Assembly (NCBI GenBank): GCA_045531905.1
Contig: JAZSEY010000024.1
Span: 1-64,000, forward strand
Direction of reading: 5' to 3'
DNA from: RGIG6919 sp045531905
Lineage (GTDB): Bacteria > Bacillota > Clostridia > Lachnospirales > Lachnospiraceae
Length of the DNA: 64,000 bases
Shown: piece after piece, positions 31,743 through 41,189 of the stretch
Layout: each line of letters begins with the position of its first letter
Numbering within the stretch: position 1 is the stretch's first letter
Program-made: the position numbers and the translations under genes
Notes under the pieces: generated by a model
The model's database searches: none
What the model was told of the DNA's origin: nothing
The model's input: the letters and a program-made list of their open reading frames with translations, nothing else

Positions 31743-33221
31743 ATGAATTTGAAATGTTCCAAATGTGGTGGGCAAGTCATGTATGATCCGGCAACGGATT
31801 CCATGAAATGTGACAGATGTCAAGGATTAACCACATCAGATGCGTTTTCTACTTTGGATGGTAGAGATCCGACAGAACAAGTAACATATGCCAGTTTCAA
31901 ATTAAATCAGGATGGCACCGGTGAGGTGATTACATCCGGAGCGGTAGGTGCATCCAAAACTGATGTAGAACTTCCGGAGGAAAAAACGGCAGAACCAGAA
32001 AAGAAGGGATTTCGCTTAGCAGGCGCAGCACCAGAGTCAACTGAGGAACCACCAAAGAAAATGGGACTCCGTCTGGCAGCAGATGCAGACGAGCCTAAGA
32101 TGTCAGCTCCAATGGGAGCTGGTCCGGGAACCGTAGCAAAAGCCATGGGCTTTGGCGGCGGTGCAACCTTTGCACCGGATATTCCAGAGGAGGAGTTTCC
32201 TTCTTACCAGGAAGAATTGATGGAGACTAGAATTTATAAGTGTTCTTCCTGTGGTTCAGAGTTGATGTTGAATAATACAGAAGCATCCACCTTCTGTGGT
32301 TTCTGTGGTTCTCCAACTATTGTATTTGATCGTATTTCTAATGAGGTAAAACCACAAAAGATTATTCCGTTTAAAATTACAGAAGAGCAGGCTCTTCTCT
32401 GTATTAAAGATAGATTTGCGTATGGTGGATACATTCCAGAGGCAATTCGTAATTTAACAGTGGAAAAGATTCGTGGTATTTATATGCCATATTGGTTGTT
32501 TACAACTTATGCAAGAAAATCCATGAGTTTAAAACAAATCACAGATGATTATACACATTATGCGGAGCGTGATGGTGCCTGTCGTTTTGACAGAATTACC
32601 TTTGATGCTTCGTTGAAACTGAATAATCAATTAGCTTCCAGATTAGAACCATTTTATATGAATGAGTTAGTGGATTTTGATATGGCATATTTGTCTGGTT
32701 ATTATGCGGATAGATATGATGTTCCGTATCATGCTATGAAGTCAAATGTTGCTCAGCGTGCGGATGAAATGATTGATAAAGAACTCATTGATACTACCAG
32801 ATTTGCTGGTTTATTGAAATATCAATATCAGAAATCAAATGAAAACTTTCATTATAGGGTAGAACAGATTGAGTATGCGGCATTGCCGGCATATTTCGTG
32901 AATTTTAGATTTAAAGGAGAGAGTTATTCTATCATTGTAAATGGTCAGACGGGTAAAGTAGTGGGTAATATTCCAGAAGATAAAGGACAGCTTCGCTTGA
33001 AGTTTATGAAGAATATTATTCTTAGTTGTTTGATTTTTGCTGCTTTGTGTGGAGCCTTTTTCGCAATGGAACAATTGATGATAGTAACCATTTTACCTGT
33101 GCTTGTAGCATTTATTCAGTTCTTTGGTGGTATGAATGATTATAAGAAGCATAAAGAAGATAGGTTGCGCATGGCTTCAACCAGTATGCAGTCATATATT
33201 AATGAAAGGGAGGATTACTAA
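31743..33221 (+). CDS. Zinc-ribbon protein with C-terminal membrane helices
   Basis: The 492-residue protein starts with a zinc ribbon (CSKCGG then CDRCQG, residues about 4-24), has a low-complexity Ala/Glu/Pro linker, a second ribbon (CSSCGS then CGFCGS near 165-190), a long soluble domain and two membrane helices near 425-460. It is probably membrane-bound with the ribbons in the cytoplasm. The exact role is unknown. AGGGGG precedes the start, and its stop overlaps the next ATG (TAATG), showing coupling within a three-gene operon. Confidence 0.8.
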   Translation: MNLKCSKCGGQVMYDPATDSMKCDRCQGLTTSDAFSTLDGRDPTEQVTYASFKLNQDGTGEVITSGAVGASKTDVELPEEKTAEPEKKGFRLAGAAPESTEEPPKKMGLRLAADADEPKMSAPMGAGPGTVAKAMGFGGGATFAPDIPEEEFPSYQEELMETRIYKCSSCGSELMLNNTEASTFCGFCGSPTIVFDRISNEVKPQKIIPFKITEEQALLCIKDRFAYGGYIPEAIRNLTVEKIRGIYMPYWLFTTYARKSMSLKQITDDYTHYAERDGACRFDRITFDASLKLNNQLASRLEPFYMNELVDFDMAYLSGYYADRYDVPYHAMKSNVAQRADEMIDKELIDTTRFAGLLKYQYQKSNENFHYRVEQIEYAALPAYFVNFRFKGESYSIIVNGQTGKVVGNIPEDKGQLRLKFMKNIILSCLIFAALCGAFFAMEQLMIVTILPVLVAFIQFFGGMNDYKKHKEDRLRMASTSMQSYINEREDY

Positions 33222-33409
33222 TGCTTTGGTTAGGAATTGTTATTGGTATTATTCTTGGCGTATTTTTCGCAATTGGTCTTACAACATACAATATTGCAAA
33301 GTCCAATGTCATTGGTAATGCCACCGATGATAACGAAACATTTCGTGGAGATAATAGATTAGAACTCTTTGTAAAGCAAGACAGATCTGAGAGACGAGGA
33401 AGGAGATAA
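33221..33409 (+). CDS. Small single-pass membrane protein
   Basis: The 62-residue product has one N-terminal helix (about residues 2-20) and a charged tail ending in RSERRGRR. It starts on the last base of the preceding stop codon and ends four bases before the next gene, so it is clearly the middle gene of the zinc-ribbon operon. No family was recognised. Confidence 0.75.
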   Translation: MLWLGIVIGIILGVFFAIGLTTYNIAKSNVIGNATDDNETFRGDNRLELFVKQDRSERRGRR

Positions 33410-33413
33410 CGAT

Positions 33414-34124
33414 ATGGTATGTACAAAATGTGGAAGACCTCATGCTGGATATCGTTGTCCATATTGTGGTCGCTTCGCTATTGACGAGGAAACGGCAGGT
33501 ACACTATACAGTCGTGAGATGAAACGGCATGCACGCCAGAGTGCATTAGCGATATTTGGTGTAATTATGGTGTTTGGTTTGTTGATTGGTTCTATGGTTG
33601 TAGGTGTGTTTTTTCAAGGTGGCTATGCCAATGACTTAAAGAATCGGAAGAAGGCAAAAGAACAGGCACAGATAGAGAAGCAAAAGGAAGAACAGGCAAG
33701 CATTGCGGAATTGGAAATGGCAGATACCATAACCACAGGGGAAGTGTATAGCGATGAATTTTGTAGCGTTACAGTTGTGCAACTGAAGCGACAGGAGGAT
33801 GGTGATTTGGACGTGATATTTCAAATTGCCAATCCAAGAGAAACATATATGCTGTACGACTTAGTACAATTTAAGGTAAACGGACAGGAGTTTGACTATT
33901 ATGATGGTCTAGCTTACGAGGAATGGGCCGATGGAGAGACCAAGGAAGGGTTTATACGCATCTATTTAGAGGATTTACAAGCATCTGCCATTGAACATTT
34001 GAGTGAAATAGAAATGACCTATGAACCGGTTATTTGGAAAAAAACAGATATGGGTGGCAGTGGAACAAGACAGGAGCACATATCCTTCACTATCTCATGT
34101 AATTACGATGTGCCAACACCTTAA
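33414..34124 (+). CDS. Zinc-ribbon membrane protein with extracytoplasmic domain
   Basis: The 236-residue protein begins with a zinc ribbon (CTKCGRP then CPYCGR, residues 3-22), followed by one membrane helix (about 44-68), a coiled-coil-like Lys/Glu/Gln stretch (about 76-98) and a beta-rich extracytoplasmic domain similar in style to DUF4352-type immunoglobulin-like folds; that likeness is tentative. Like the first gene of the operon it pairs a cytoplasmic zinc ribbon with membrane anchoring. A bidirectional terminator follows. Confidence 0.78.
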   Translation: MVCTKCGRPHAGYRCPYCGRFAIDEETAGTLYSREMKRHARQSALAIFGVIMVFGLLIGSMVVGVFFQGGYANDLKNRKKAKEQAQIEKQKEEQASIAELEMADTITTGEVYSDEFCSVTVVQLKRQEDGDLDVIFQIANPRETYMLYDLVQFKVNGQEFDYYDGLAYEEWADGETKEGFIRIYLEDLQASAIEHLSEIEMTYEPVIWKKTDMGGSGTRQEHISFTISCNYDVPTP

Positions 34125-34132
34125 AGAAAGAC

Positions 34133-34171
34133 AAAAAAATTGCTTACGCATGGTGCGTAAGCAATTTTTTT
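34133..34171. terminator. Bidirectional intrinsic terminator
   Basis: AAAAAATTGCTTACGCA pairs with TGCGTAAGCAATTTTTT between convergent genes. Confidence 0.9.
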
Positions 34172-34175
34172 GATA

Positions 34176-34859
34176 TTATCTATTGTTGATAAGCTTTGTT
34201 AATTCAACAGGGTCAACAATCTTGCCATCCTTGTATACACGCATGTTACCGGATGCAATTTCATCGATTAAGATAACTTCGTCGTTGTTGTAACCAAACT
34301 CGAACTTGATATCCCATAAATCAAGACCGATTGACTTTAAGTCATCAGCAACAATCTTAGTAATCTTTAATGTCTGCTCCTTCATGCTCTCGAACATAGC
34401 TGGTGTCATGATACCTAATGCATTTAAGCCTTCTCCAGTTACCAATGGATCACCCAAAGCATCGTTCTTAAATGTACACTCAACATATCCACCTTCTAAT
34501 ACAGTACCATCTTCGATGTACTCACCGTATCTGCGGATGAAACTACCTGTTGCAACTAAACGGCAGATTACCTCTAAACCATGTCCGAAAACTGTAGCAG
34601 GAAGAACTTCCATAGTAGCGTTATCAAGATCAGCGCTAACATAATGAGTCTTGATACCTGCGTTCTTTAATAACTCGAAATAGTGGATAGATGTCTGTAA
34701 GTTTGCCTTACCGATACCTTCGATAGTTAATCCAACGCTATTCTCGCCTGGATCAAAAACGCCATCCTTGCCTGTGCAATCGTCCTTGAACTTTAACATT
34801 ACGTTACCGTTTTCAAGCTCGAATACGTCTTTGGTCTTTCCTTCGTATACCTTTTTCAT
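34176..34859 (-). CDS. purC: Phosphoribosylaminoimidazole-succinocarboxamide synthase
   Basis: The 227-residue protein is SAICAR synthetase, which joins aspartate to CAIR with ATP in purine synthesis. Family marks are KKVYEGKTKDVFEL at the start, VMLKFKDDCTGKDGVFDPGEN, the LEVICRLVATGSF strand, and the ATP-site segment DIKFEFGYNNDEVILIDEIASGNMRVY near the end. Length is normal for the bacterial enzyme. An upstream start at 34922 exists, but AAAAGGAG fits the ATG at 34859. No other pur gene is in the window, so it stands alone here. Confidence 0.96.
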   Translation of the reverse strand: MKKVYEGKTKDVFELENGNVMLKFKDDCTGKDGVFDPGENSVGLTIEGIGKANLQTSIHYFELLKNAGIKTHYVSADLDNATMEVLPATVFGHGLEVICRLVATGSFIRRYGEYIEDGTVLEGGYVECTFKNDALGDPLVTGEGLNALGIMTPAMFESMKEQTLKITKIVADDLKSIGLDLWDIKFEFGYNNDEVILIDEIASGNMRVYKDGKIVDPVELTKLINNR

Positions 34860-35029
34860 CTGACATGTCTCCTTTTGTTTGATAGATTTTTTACAATAGT
34901 ACTTTAGCACAGTTTTTTTCATATGAAAATAGTTTTTTTTAATATTCAGAGATTTTTTTGTAGTATGAAGTCATAGCAAAGTATGGTATGATAAATATGT
35001 ATGGGGTATAAATTCAAAGGAGGGTTACT

Positions 35030-36076
35030 GTGAGCGTATTAAAGATTGATGAAGTAAAACCGGGTATGCGACTGGAGTCGCCTGTTTTTAAACCAAAATC
35101 CGACATTTGTTTGTTAAAGACAGGTACTATTTTAAGTAATCGTAATGTGGAGACATTACGGGAATTAGGAATTACTGAGGTTGGTATTGCTGATCGTCAT
35201 ACTATTTTGATTACGCCGATTGATAAGATGGAAGATTCTTTAGTAGCGGATTTTACCGAACTACTCAGAAAGATTGCACCGGAGCAACCAGAAGCCAACA
35301 TGAATGACAATGTAGTTCGTGTTGCGGCAGAGTTGGAAGAACTTATCAAAAGGATTGCTAAGAATGAAGATGTATTAAACTTTTTGGTGGAACTTCGTAT
35401 CATTGACAAACTTTGGCTTTATGATCATTGTATTTATACAGCAGTATTAAGTGGCTTGGTTGCAGGTAGTATGGGATTAAAGTCCAATGAAGTGTTGGCG
35501 GTTGTAGTGGGTGCATTATTGCATAACATTGGTGTAGGCGAAATGCCAATCTTAATACGTGGCACAGATTACACACCACAGCAACAAAAACTATGGGAAG
35601 AACATCCAACTTATGGTTATTATTTTGCCTTACAGAAAAATATTCCAAGGGTAATCGCGAATTGTATTCAGTCCCATCACGAACGATATGATGGCTCGGG
35701 ATATCCAAAGGGGTTAAAGGGCGATGAGATACCACTGAATGCCCGCATTGTCAGTGTGTGTTCTAACTTTGCAGCAGCGGTAGTGTATCAGAATATTCCA
35801 CCTTATATGGCAGTGGAGGAAATATACGGAACCAGTGGTATTTATTATGACCCAGAGGTAGTTAAGGCATTTGTTAAAAATATTCCAATTTATCCATTGG
35901 GAGTTATGGTTCGACTTTCGACAAAGGAAGTTGGTATTGTGTCAAATATCCGTCAGAATGATGGACCAAGACCAGTAGTTAAGATTTATTACAATCGTGT
36001 AAATCGTCCCATCACAGAGGAAAGAGTTGTAGATTTGGGAAAAGAGCGCACGATATTTATTGAGGAGATATTATAA
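35030..36076 (+). CDS. HD-GYP domain protein with altered metal residues
   Basis: The 348-residue protein has an N-terminal region like those before HD-GYP domains (VLKIDEVKPGMRLESPVF) and an HD-GYP domain from about residue 130: HPTYGYYFA, SHHERYDGSGYPKGLKGDEIP, then LNARIVSVCSNFAA. Intact members hydrolyse cyclic di-GMP. Here the HD pair reads His165-Asn166 (HNIGVGEMP rather than HDIGKIGIP), and the later Asp of VADxFDAL is replaced (VCSNFAA), so activity may be lost. The start is GTG, with AGGAGGG well placed. Confidence 0.88.
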   Translation: MSVLKIDEVKPGMRLESPVFKPKSDICLLKTGTILSNRNVETLRELGITEVGIADRHTILITPIDKMEDSLVADFTELLRKIAPEQPEANMNDNVVRVAAELEELIKRIAKNEDVLNFLVELRIIDKLWLYDHCIYTAVLSGLVAGSMGLKSNEVLAVVVGALLHNIGVGEMPILIRGTDYTPQQQKLWEEHPTYGYYFALQKNIPRVIANCIQSHHERYDGSGYPKGLKGDEIPLNARIVSVCSNFAAAVVYQNIPPYMAVEEIYGTSGIYYDPEVVKAFVKNIPIYPLGVMVRLSTKEVGIVSNIRQNDGPRPVVKIYYNRVNRPITEERVVDLGKERTIFIEEIL

Positions 36077-36106
36077 TCTATCTCATAGACATACGGAGGG
36101 AATTTT

Positions 36107-36586
36107 ATGCGTTTAATGATTAAACAACGTGTATTTGCGTGGACAGACAGCTATGATGTTTATGATGAGAATCATAATGTAAAATATCAGGTGAAGGGTG
36201 AGTTCTTTTCTCTAGGGCATAAACTTCATGTTTATGATCAACATCAGAATGAGGTTGGTATTGTAAAACAACGTTTGCTTACACTGCTGCCAACCTTTGA
36301 AATTGAAGTGAATGGAAAAATAATGGGAAATATTCAGAAACGATTCACATTTTTTAAACCAAAGTATGATGTAGACTTTAATGGTTGGCATGTAGAAGGG
36401 GATTTTCTAGAGTGGGAATATGATGTGTATGATGGTTGCAGTTCTACCATTCACATTCATAAGGAATTCCTCAGTTGGGGCGATACCTATATGATAGATT
36501 ATGCGAATCCTGAAGATGAGGTTATGGGATTGATGCTGGTGTTAGCTATTGATGCAGCAAATTGTTCAGAGGAGAATTCTCATTGA
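36107..36586 (+). CDS. LURP-one-related / YxjI-like protein
   Basis: The 159-residue protein has repeated strands of the tubby-like LURP-one fold (MRLMIKQRVFAWTDSYDVYDENHNVKYQVKGEFFSLG in outline, then HVYDQHQNEVGIVKQRLLTLLPTFEI and YDVDFNGWHVEGDFLEWEYDVYD). The family has no settled biochemical role; some members may bind lipids or nucleic acid. CGGAGGG precedes the start. It lies 30 bases after the HD-GYP gene with no terminator between, so the two are probably co-transcribed. Confidence 0.85.
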   Translation: MRLMIKQRVFAWTDSYDVYDENHNVKYQVKGEFFSLGHKLHVYDQHQNEVGIVKQRLLTLLPTFEIEVNGKIMGNIQKRFTFFKPKYDVDFNGWHVEGDFLEWEYDVYDGCSSTIHIHKEFLSWGDTYMIDYANPEDEVMGLMLVLAIDAANCSEENSH

Positions 36587-36655
36587 GCATGTTTAAGTAA
36601 TACGGCGGATATGATAGACACGATTTATTAAACTACATATTACTAATCTATAAAT

Positions 36656-36719
36656 AAAAAGCAAGGTACGCAGTTTGGGAGTGAAAACGACACAACGAAA
36701 CAATTGTACCTTGTTTTTA
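36656..36719. terminator. Terminator with large loop
   Basis: AAAAAGCAAGGTAC pairs with GTACCTTGTTTTT around a loop of nearly 40 bases, between convergent genes. Confidence 0.65.
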
Positions 36720-36741
36720 TTCTTTATGTATAGATTGTTTT

Positions 36742-37899
36742 TTAGGCTTCCTTACGTTTCAGGTTCTGTACCACAATAGCGGCAGCCAGAAAAGCAACTG
36801 CGAAGCATGTAATTACTAACCAGTTAAAACCAAGTGATTGCAAATTAGCACTTGCGATAGATTTAGTGCTGGCAATCAAGTCATTGCTCATAGCATACCA
36901 ATAGGTTGGCGTAAACTTTGCCACGTTCACGATTTCGTTTCCGAATAATTCCAAAGGAACGAAGATGCCGCCGAGGAAGCAGAGCGCTAAGCTTAATACA
37001 TTTACCATACCATTTACACTGTCCTTGGATGTTGAGACGATGCCGGTAAAGTAGCCAAGGCATAAACTGAACAAAAGCATTACAAATGCATTTCCGATAA
37101 AGAGCAATGCACGACTGTCAGTGAAGAGTTTACCACCGGTTAGGATGCCAGCAATGATACATACGGCAATCAGCAAGATGATTCCAGATGTAAATACGCC
37201 AGCAATCATGTAGGCGGAACGCTTCTGCAATGGAAGAGAACTGCATTCGATGCGGTTTTTTAGGTCCTTGTCATTGAAGGTAACCAATACATTTCCTATG
37301 CAGGACATGCAAAGGGAAATGAATAAATATGGTACATACATGAAGAAGTTCGATAACTTGTCGTTCTGATTTGTGTTGACATAGCTGGCCATCTTGATTT
37401 CTGATTTTTCTTCGCGGCTTTTTAATAGCATGTCAGTAGCTTCTGTCATGGAATAACCGGATTTCACAAGGCTGACCAACTTGGAAGCATACTGTGATAA
37501 TTCTGTTTCAAAGTAGCTGGAATCAAAGTCCCCTGGGATTTTTCTGCACTGGAGGGCAAGTGGGGAATCTGTAGTCAGACTGTCTTCAAAACCTTCCGGT
37601 ACGATTAACACATAATCAATTGCCTTCCAATAAAACTCTTCTAAAATGTAATCTTCATCATCCTTCACTTCTATGAATTCATGGACATCTCCAAAATGCG
37701 TTTTCACTGCTTCGCCAAACCCCTTGTTATCGTAGTCGATGACAGAAAGATTTAGTGAGGTGTAGCTGAATTCCTTGCCTCCCTCTGAAGATAATACACT
37801 GGTCATTACGATGGTCAGTGTCATGAAGATTCCAAAGTACAAGATAAGTATGAATTTCATGCTGAATAAGATTTTGAAATATGATTTAAATACTTGCAT
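36742..37899 (-). CDS. ABC-2 type transporter permease
   Basis: The 385-residue protein has an N-terminal helix (about 17-35), a large extracytoplasmic domain of about 150 residues, and five or six helices at the C-terminal end, the layout of ABC2_membrane_3 (YhgE/NatB-like) permeases. It overlaps the upstream permease gene by 14 bases. With that gene and the ATPase at 39034-39969 it forms a complete exporter. The substrate is unknown; such systems often export drugs, lipids or sodium. Confidence 0.9.
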   Translation of the reverse strand: MQVFKSYFKILFSMKFILILYFGIFMTLTIVMTSVLSSEGGKEFSYTSLNLSVIDYDNKGFGEAVKTHFGDVHEFIEVKDDEDYILEEFYWKAIDYVLIVPEGFEDSLTTDSPLALQCRKIPGDFDSSYFETELSQYASKLVSLVKSGYSMTEATDMLLKSREEKSEIKMASYVNTNQNDKLSNFFMYVPYLFISLCMSCIGNVLVTFNDKDLKNRIECSSLPLQKRSAYMIAGVFTSGIILLIAVCIIAGILTGGKLFTDSRALLFIGNAFVMLLFSLCLGYFTGIVSTSKDSVNGMVNVLSLALCFLGGIFVPLELFGNEIVNVAKFTPTYWYAMSNDLIASTKSIASANLQSLGFNWLVITCFAVAFLAAAIVVQNLKRKEA

Positions 37900-39019
37900 A
37901 TTTGGTCCTCCTCATTTTTAAAATGCTGATAGTTAATAGAACAATACCAATTACCATCAGTGTTGCAAGATTGATGCCATATTGTGCAACATCTTCGTAT
38001 ACATACAAACTCTTAAAAGAATTCACAATTAAGGTAGCCGGATTGATGCGATTGACAATCGGACAGCCCTTTTCTAAGTAGTAAACAATCTCTGTCCACT
38101 GTAAGCCGGATAGGAATGAACTCACAAGGAAAAAACTTGTGCAGAGACCTTCTTTGGATGCTGCGTTGCCAGGCATTACACCAGAGATAAACATACCGGC
38201 AGATAATCCAGTAAAGTTACCTACTAACGTGCCAAGGAAAATCAAGCCGAAGTGATCCTTGTATTCCTGTTTATACACAATCATAAATACCAAAAGAACG
38301 ATGGTAGTAAGCATCGAGTAAATGATGAATGCAGCAAAGAAATCTGTTAACAACTGCTTCATTTTCGATGTCGGTGCAACGTTTCTGCGGGCAGCAATAT
38401 CGGAGAGGTTTGCTTGTGTTTTGTTTCCGATGCTGACACCAAACATGGATGCCATCAGACAAGTCATAGCGATTGCAGCGAAGAAATACTGTGCGTATAC
38501 ACTTTTGTCCTGCCCCTTGATTGGAAGTGTTTCAATGGTAACAGTATTTTCAAAAATAGATGTTACCAATGTCTGTAGTCTTTCTGGATGATTTTTGGCA
38601 ACCTCTTCGATGATGTCTACATTTTGGAGATATTCATCTAAGAAGATTTTAATAATGGATGTAAATGGTCCGGCTTCCTTTGCCGTCATGGTGATATCCT
38701 TGCCAATTGTCATATAAGCCTGAATTGTATCGTCCTTTAACGCTTTGTCCGCATCTTCCTGATTATATTCTGTCACTGTAAACATAGAAGTGCCGTTTGT
38801 TGTCTCGATTTCCTTCATAATGTCTATAAATGCGTTTGACTGTTCGTTGTCCTCTGTGATCACTACTCCAACCGGAAGTTCAGAGAACTGTTCCTTGTTT
38901 TCCAAATCTGAAAACATGATGTAGAACATACCGCCTAAGAAAATGGGAAATACCAATGTCCAGAATAATGTTCCCGGAGAACGAAGTTGGATTTTTAACT
39001 GATAATATAGTTGTCTCAT
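37886..39019 (-). CDS. ABC-2 type transporter permease
   Basis: The 377-residue protein has the same layout as its downstream neighbour: a helix near residues 17-35, an extracytoplasmic domain, and several helices from about residue 180 (YFFAAIAMTCLMASMFGVSIG onward). The two permeases would pair as a heterodimer. The start has AAAGGAGAA on the reverse strand. It begins 15 bases after the ATPase gene ends, so the three genes form one operon. Confidence 0.9.
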   Translation of the reverse strand: MRQLYYQLKIQLRSPGTLFWTLVFPIFLGGMFYIMFSDLENKEQFSELPVGVVITEDNEQSNAFIDIMKEIETTNGTSMFTVTEYNQEDADKALKDDTIQAYMTIGKDITMTAKEAGPFTSIIKIFLDEYLQNVDIIEEVAKNHPERLQTLVTSIFENTVTIETLPIKGQDKSVYAQYFFAAIAMTCLMASMFGVSIGNKTQANLSDIAARRNVAPTSKMKQLLTDFFAAFIIYSMLTTIVLLVFMIVYKQEYKDHFGLIFLGTLVGNFTGLSAGMFISGVMPGNAASKEGLCTSFFLVSSFLSGLQWTEIVYYLEKGCPIVNRINPATLIVNSFKSLYVYEDVAQYGINLATLMVIGIVLLTISILKMRRTKYASI

Positions 39020-39033
39020 AAGGTTCTCCTTTC

Positions 39034-39969
39034 CTAATCACGAAGCTCTTTTCCTGTGATTTCCAAGAATACATCATTTAATGTTGGAAGCTCAGAATGC
39101 ACATTTCCAAATCCCACGTTTTCTTCCTTCATTAAATCTAATAGACGAAGCAGGTTGTGACTTCCCTTTGAAAAACGTACATTTAATGTGCCATTTTCGT
39201 ATGTGGTTTCCATCACATGTGGAAGTGCTTTTACTTTGTCTAGGGTTGAGTCCGGTAGTTCTAAAATGTCTAAGCTGATGACCTCGCCTAAGGCAATCAT
39301 TTTCTTTAACTCTTCTTTAGTGCCTAAGGCCACATTTTTACCGCCATCCATGATGGCGATACGGGTACAAATCTGTTCGATTTCTTCCATATAATGGGAG
39401 GTGTAAATAATGGTTGCTCCCTGTTTGTTAAGTTCTGTAATGCCTTCTAAAATTTTGTTACGGCTTTGTGGGTCAACGGCGACGGTTGGCTCATCTAAGA
39501 TGATTAGCTTTGGTTTGTGAGCAATGCCACAAGCGATATTTAATCTTCGGAGCAGACCACCAGAAAGCTTCTTTGGATAGAACTTCTTGTAATCCTGTAA
39601 TTCCACAAATTCGATGGCTTCTTCTACTAACTGTTTTCTTTTTTCTTTGTCTGCCACATAAAGTCCGCAGAAATAATCAATATTGTCATATACTGTCAGT
39701 TCATTGAAAACTGCCACGTTCTGCATGATGACACCGATATCCTTTTTGATGTCGTAGCTACTTGGCTTCATTTCCTGTCCAAACACTTCGATAGTGCCCT
39801 TGTCATATTCTAATAGAGAAAGTAAGCAGTGGATGGTGGTTGACTTACCACTTCCGTTTGGGCCTAACAGACCAAATACCTCGCCTTCCTCAATGGTTAA
39901 ATTGAAATGGTCCAATGCCACCAAATCTCCATATCGCTTTACTAGATTTTCAATCTTTACTACTGACAT
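39034..39969 (-). CDS. ABC transporter ATP-binding protein
   Basis: The 311-residue protein has Walker A GPNGSGKST (residues 36-44), the Q loop (GVIMQN), the signature LSGG at 135-138, Walker B LIILDEP at 155-161 and the switch His in YTSHYMEEIEQ. About 90 residues follow the ATPase core, as in DrrA/NatA-type exporters. It powers the two ABC-2 permeases encoded downstream. The frame extends to 40005, but AAAGGAGAGG fits the ATG at 39969. It is divergent from a histidine kinase gene that may control it. Confidence 0.95.
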   Translation of the reverse strand: MSVVKIENLVKRYGDLVALDHFNLTIEEGEVFGLLGPNGSGKSTTIHCLLSLLEYDKGTIEVFGQEMKPSSYDIKKDIGVIMQNVAVFNELTVYDNIDYFCGLYVADKEKRKQLVEEAIEFVELQDYKKFYPKKLSGGLLRRLNIACGIAHKPKLIILDEPTVAVDPQSRNKILEGITELNKQGATIIYTSHYMEEIEQICTRIAIMDGGKNVALGTKEELKKMIALGEVISLDILELPDSTLDKVKALPHVMETTYENGTLNVRFSKGSHNLLRLLDLMKEENVGFGNVHSELPTLNDVFLEITGKELRD

Positions 39970-40100
39970 AATATCCTCTCCTTTAATGGTTTTCCTTTGG
40001 TTCATGCTGTCATATTACACTATCTTTTTCAAAATCTTTAGTGTAAAATGTAAGCAGCTGACATGACATTTGTCACATTTTTTAGGAGAGGAGATTTCAC

Positions 40101-41177
40101 ATGGTACGTTTTATAGATGCATTGCTTTTGTGGGTGATATGTTTAGGCTTGTATTTACATGACAATCTAAATGGTGTTGATTTGTGTATCATGTTGTTGG
40201 CTTTTTCTCTCATGTGTTTTTTATTAAATTATAAGAAACGTTGGGTACATATTAGTATTGGAATTGCATGCCTTATAGCAGCAGTGCTAATACCTCAAAG
40301 CACGGTGTTCTTGCCATTGTTTGTTTACAGTTTTTTCTATTATGATCATTTTGTGCTTGTGGGCATTTCATTTGTGTTAACTGCGCAATACTTCTATATA
40401 GAAGGTGGACATTATTGGTTGATTCCGGTGCTGGTGTTATTGGCAATCCATCTTGCCTGGCATTTGCGAAAACGCGAGGAAGCTGCAAAGGCATTATTAG
40501 AACTTCGGGATGCAGATGTGGAAAAGGAATTAACACTAAAGCAGACCAATCAAAAATTGTTGGAGAGCCAGAATACAGAGATTTATACGGCTACCTTAAA
40601 GGAGCGGAATCGTATTGCGAGAGAGATTCATGACAATGTGGGACACAGTTTATCCAGTAGTATCTTGCAGGTTGGGGCGATGATTGCCATTTGCAAGGAT
40701 GGGCAAATGAAAGCCTTGTTAGAGACCTTGAAAGCAACGCTGGATAAGGCGATGAATAATATCAGAAGCAGTGTGCATGACTTGCATGATGAGTCCATTG
40801 ACTTAGAAACTGCCTTAATGGATATGATAAATGACTTTTCTTTTTGTCATGCAGAATTACATTGTAATGCTTCCAAACATATAGATAAGAATGTGAAGTA
40901 CTGTTTTATTGCTGTTGTGAAGGAGGCTCTTCACAATGTAACTAAACACAGCGATGCCAGCAAAGTTGCAATAACAGTGAAAGAACATCCTGGCTTTTAT
41001 CAGTTGCTGATAGAGGATAATGGTACTGTAGGCTCGAAAAAGAATTTGGATAAGAAAGATACAGGTATTGGCTTAACCAATATGCAGGACCGTGTGGATG
41101 CGGTTCATGGAATTCTGAATATCAGTCATGATAAAGGCTTTCGTATATTTATATCTGTACCAAAAGAGACAGCGTAG
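40101..41177 (+). CDS. Sensor histidine kinase, NarL-system type (HisKA_3)
   Basis: The 358-residue protein starts with five or six membrane helices within residues 1-125 and has almost no extracellular loops, like intramembrane-sensing kinases. A coiled-coil leads to the HisKA_3 box with His177 in RIAREIHDNVGHSLS, then an HATPase domain with EALHNVTKHSDA and DTGIGLTNMQDRV. The response-regulator gene starts 13 bases downstream. The pair is divergent from an ABC-2 exporter operon about 100 bases away, the usual layout when the system controls the exporter. Confidence 0.93.
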   Translation: MVRFIDALLLWVICLGLYLHDNLNGVDLCIMLLAFSLMCFLLNYKKRWVHISIGIACLIAAVLIPQSTVFLPLFVYSFFYYDHFVLVGISFVLTAQYFYIEGGHYWLIPVLVLLAIHLAWHLRKREEAAKALLELRDADVEKELTLKQTNQKLLESQNTEIYTATLKERNRIAREIHDNVGHSLSSSILQVGAMIAICKDGQMKALLETLKATLDKAMNNIRSSVHDLHDESIDLETALMDMINDFSFCHAELHCNASKHIDKNVKYCFIAVVKEALHNVTKHSDASKVAITVKEHPGFYQLLIEDNGTVGSKKNLDKKDTGIGLTNMQDRVDAVHGILNISHDKGFRIFISVPKETA

Positions 41178-41189
41178 GGGGATTGGAAT

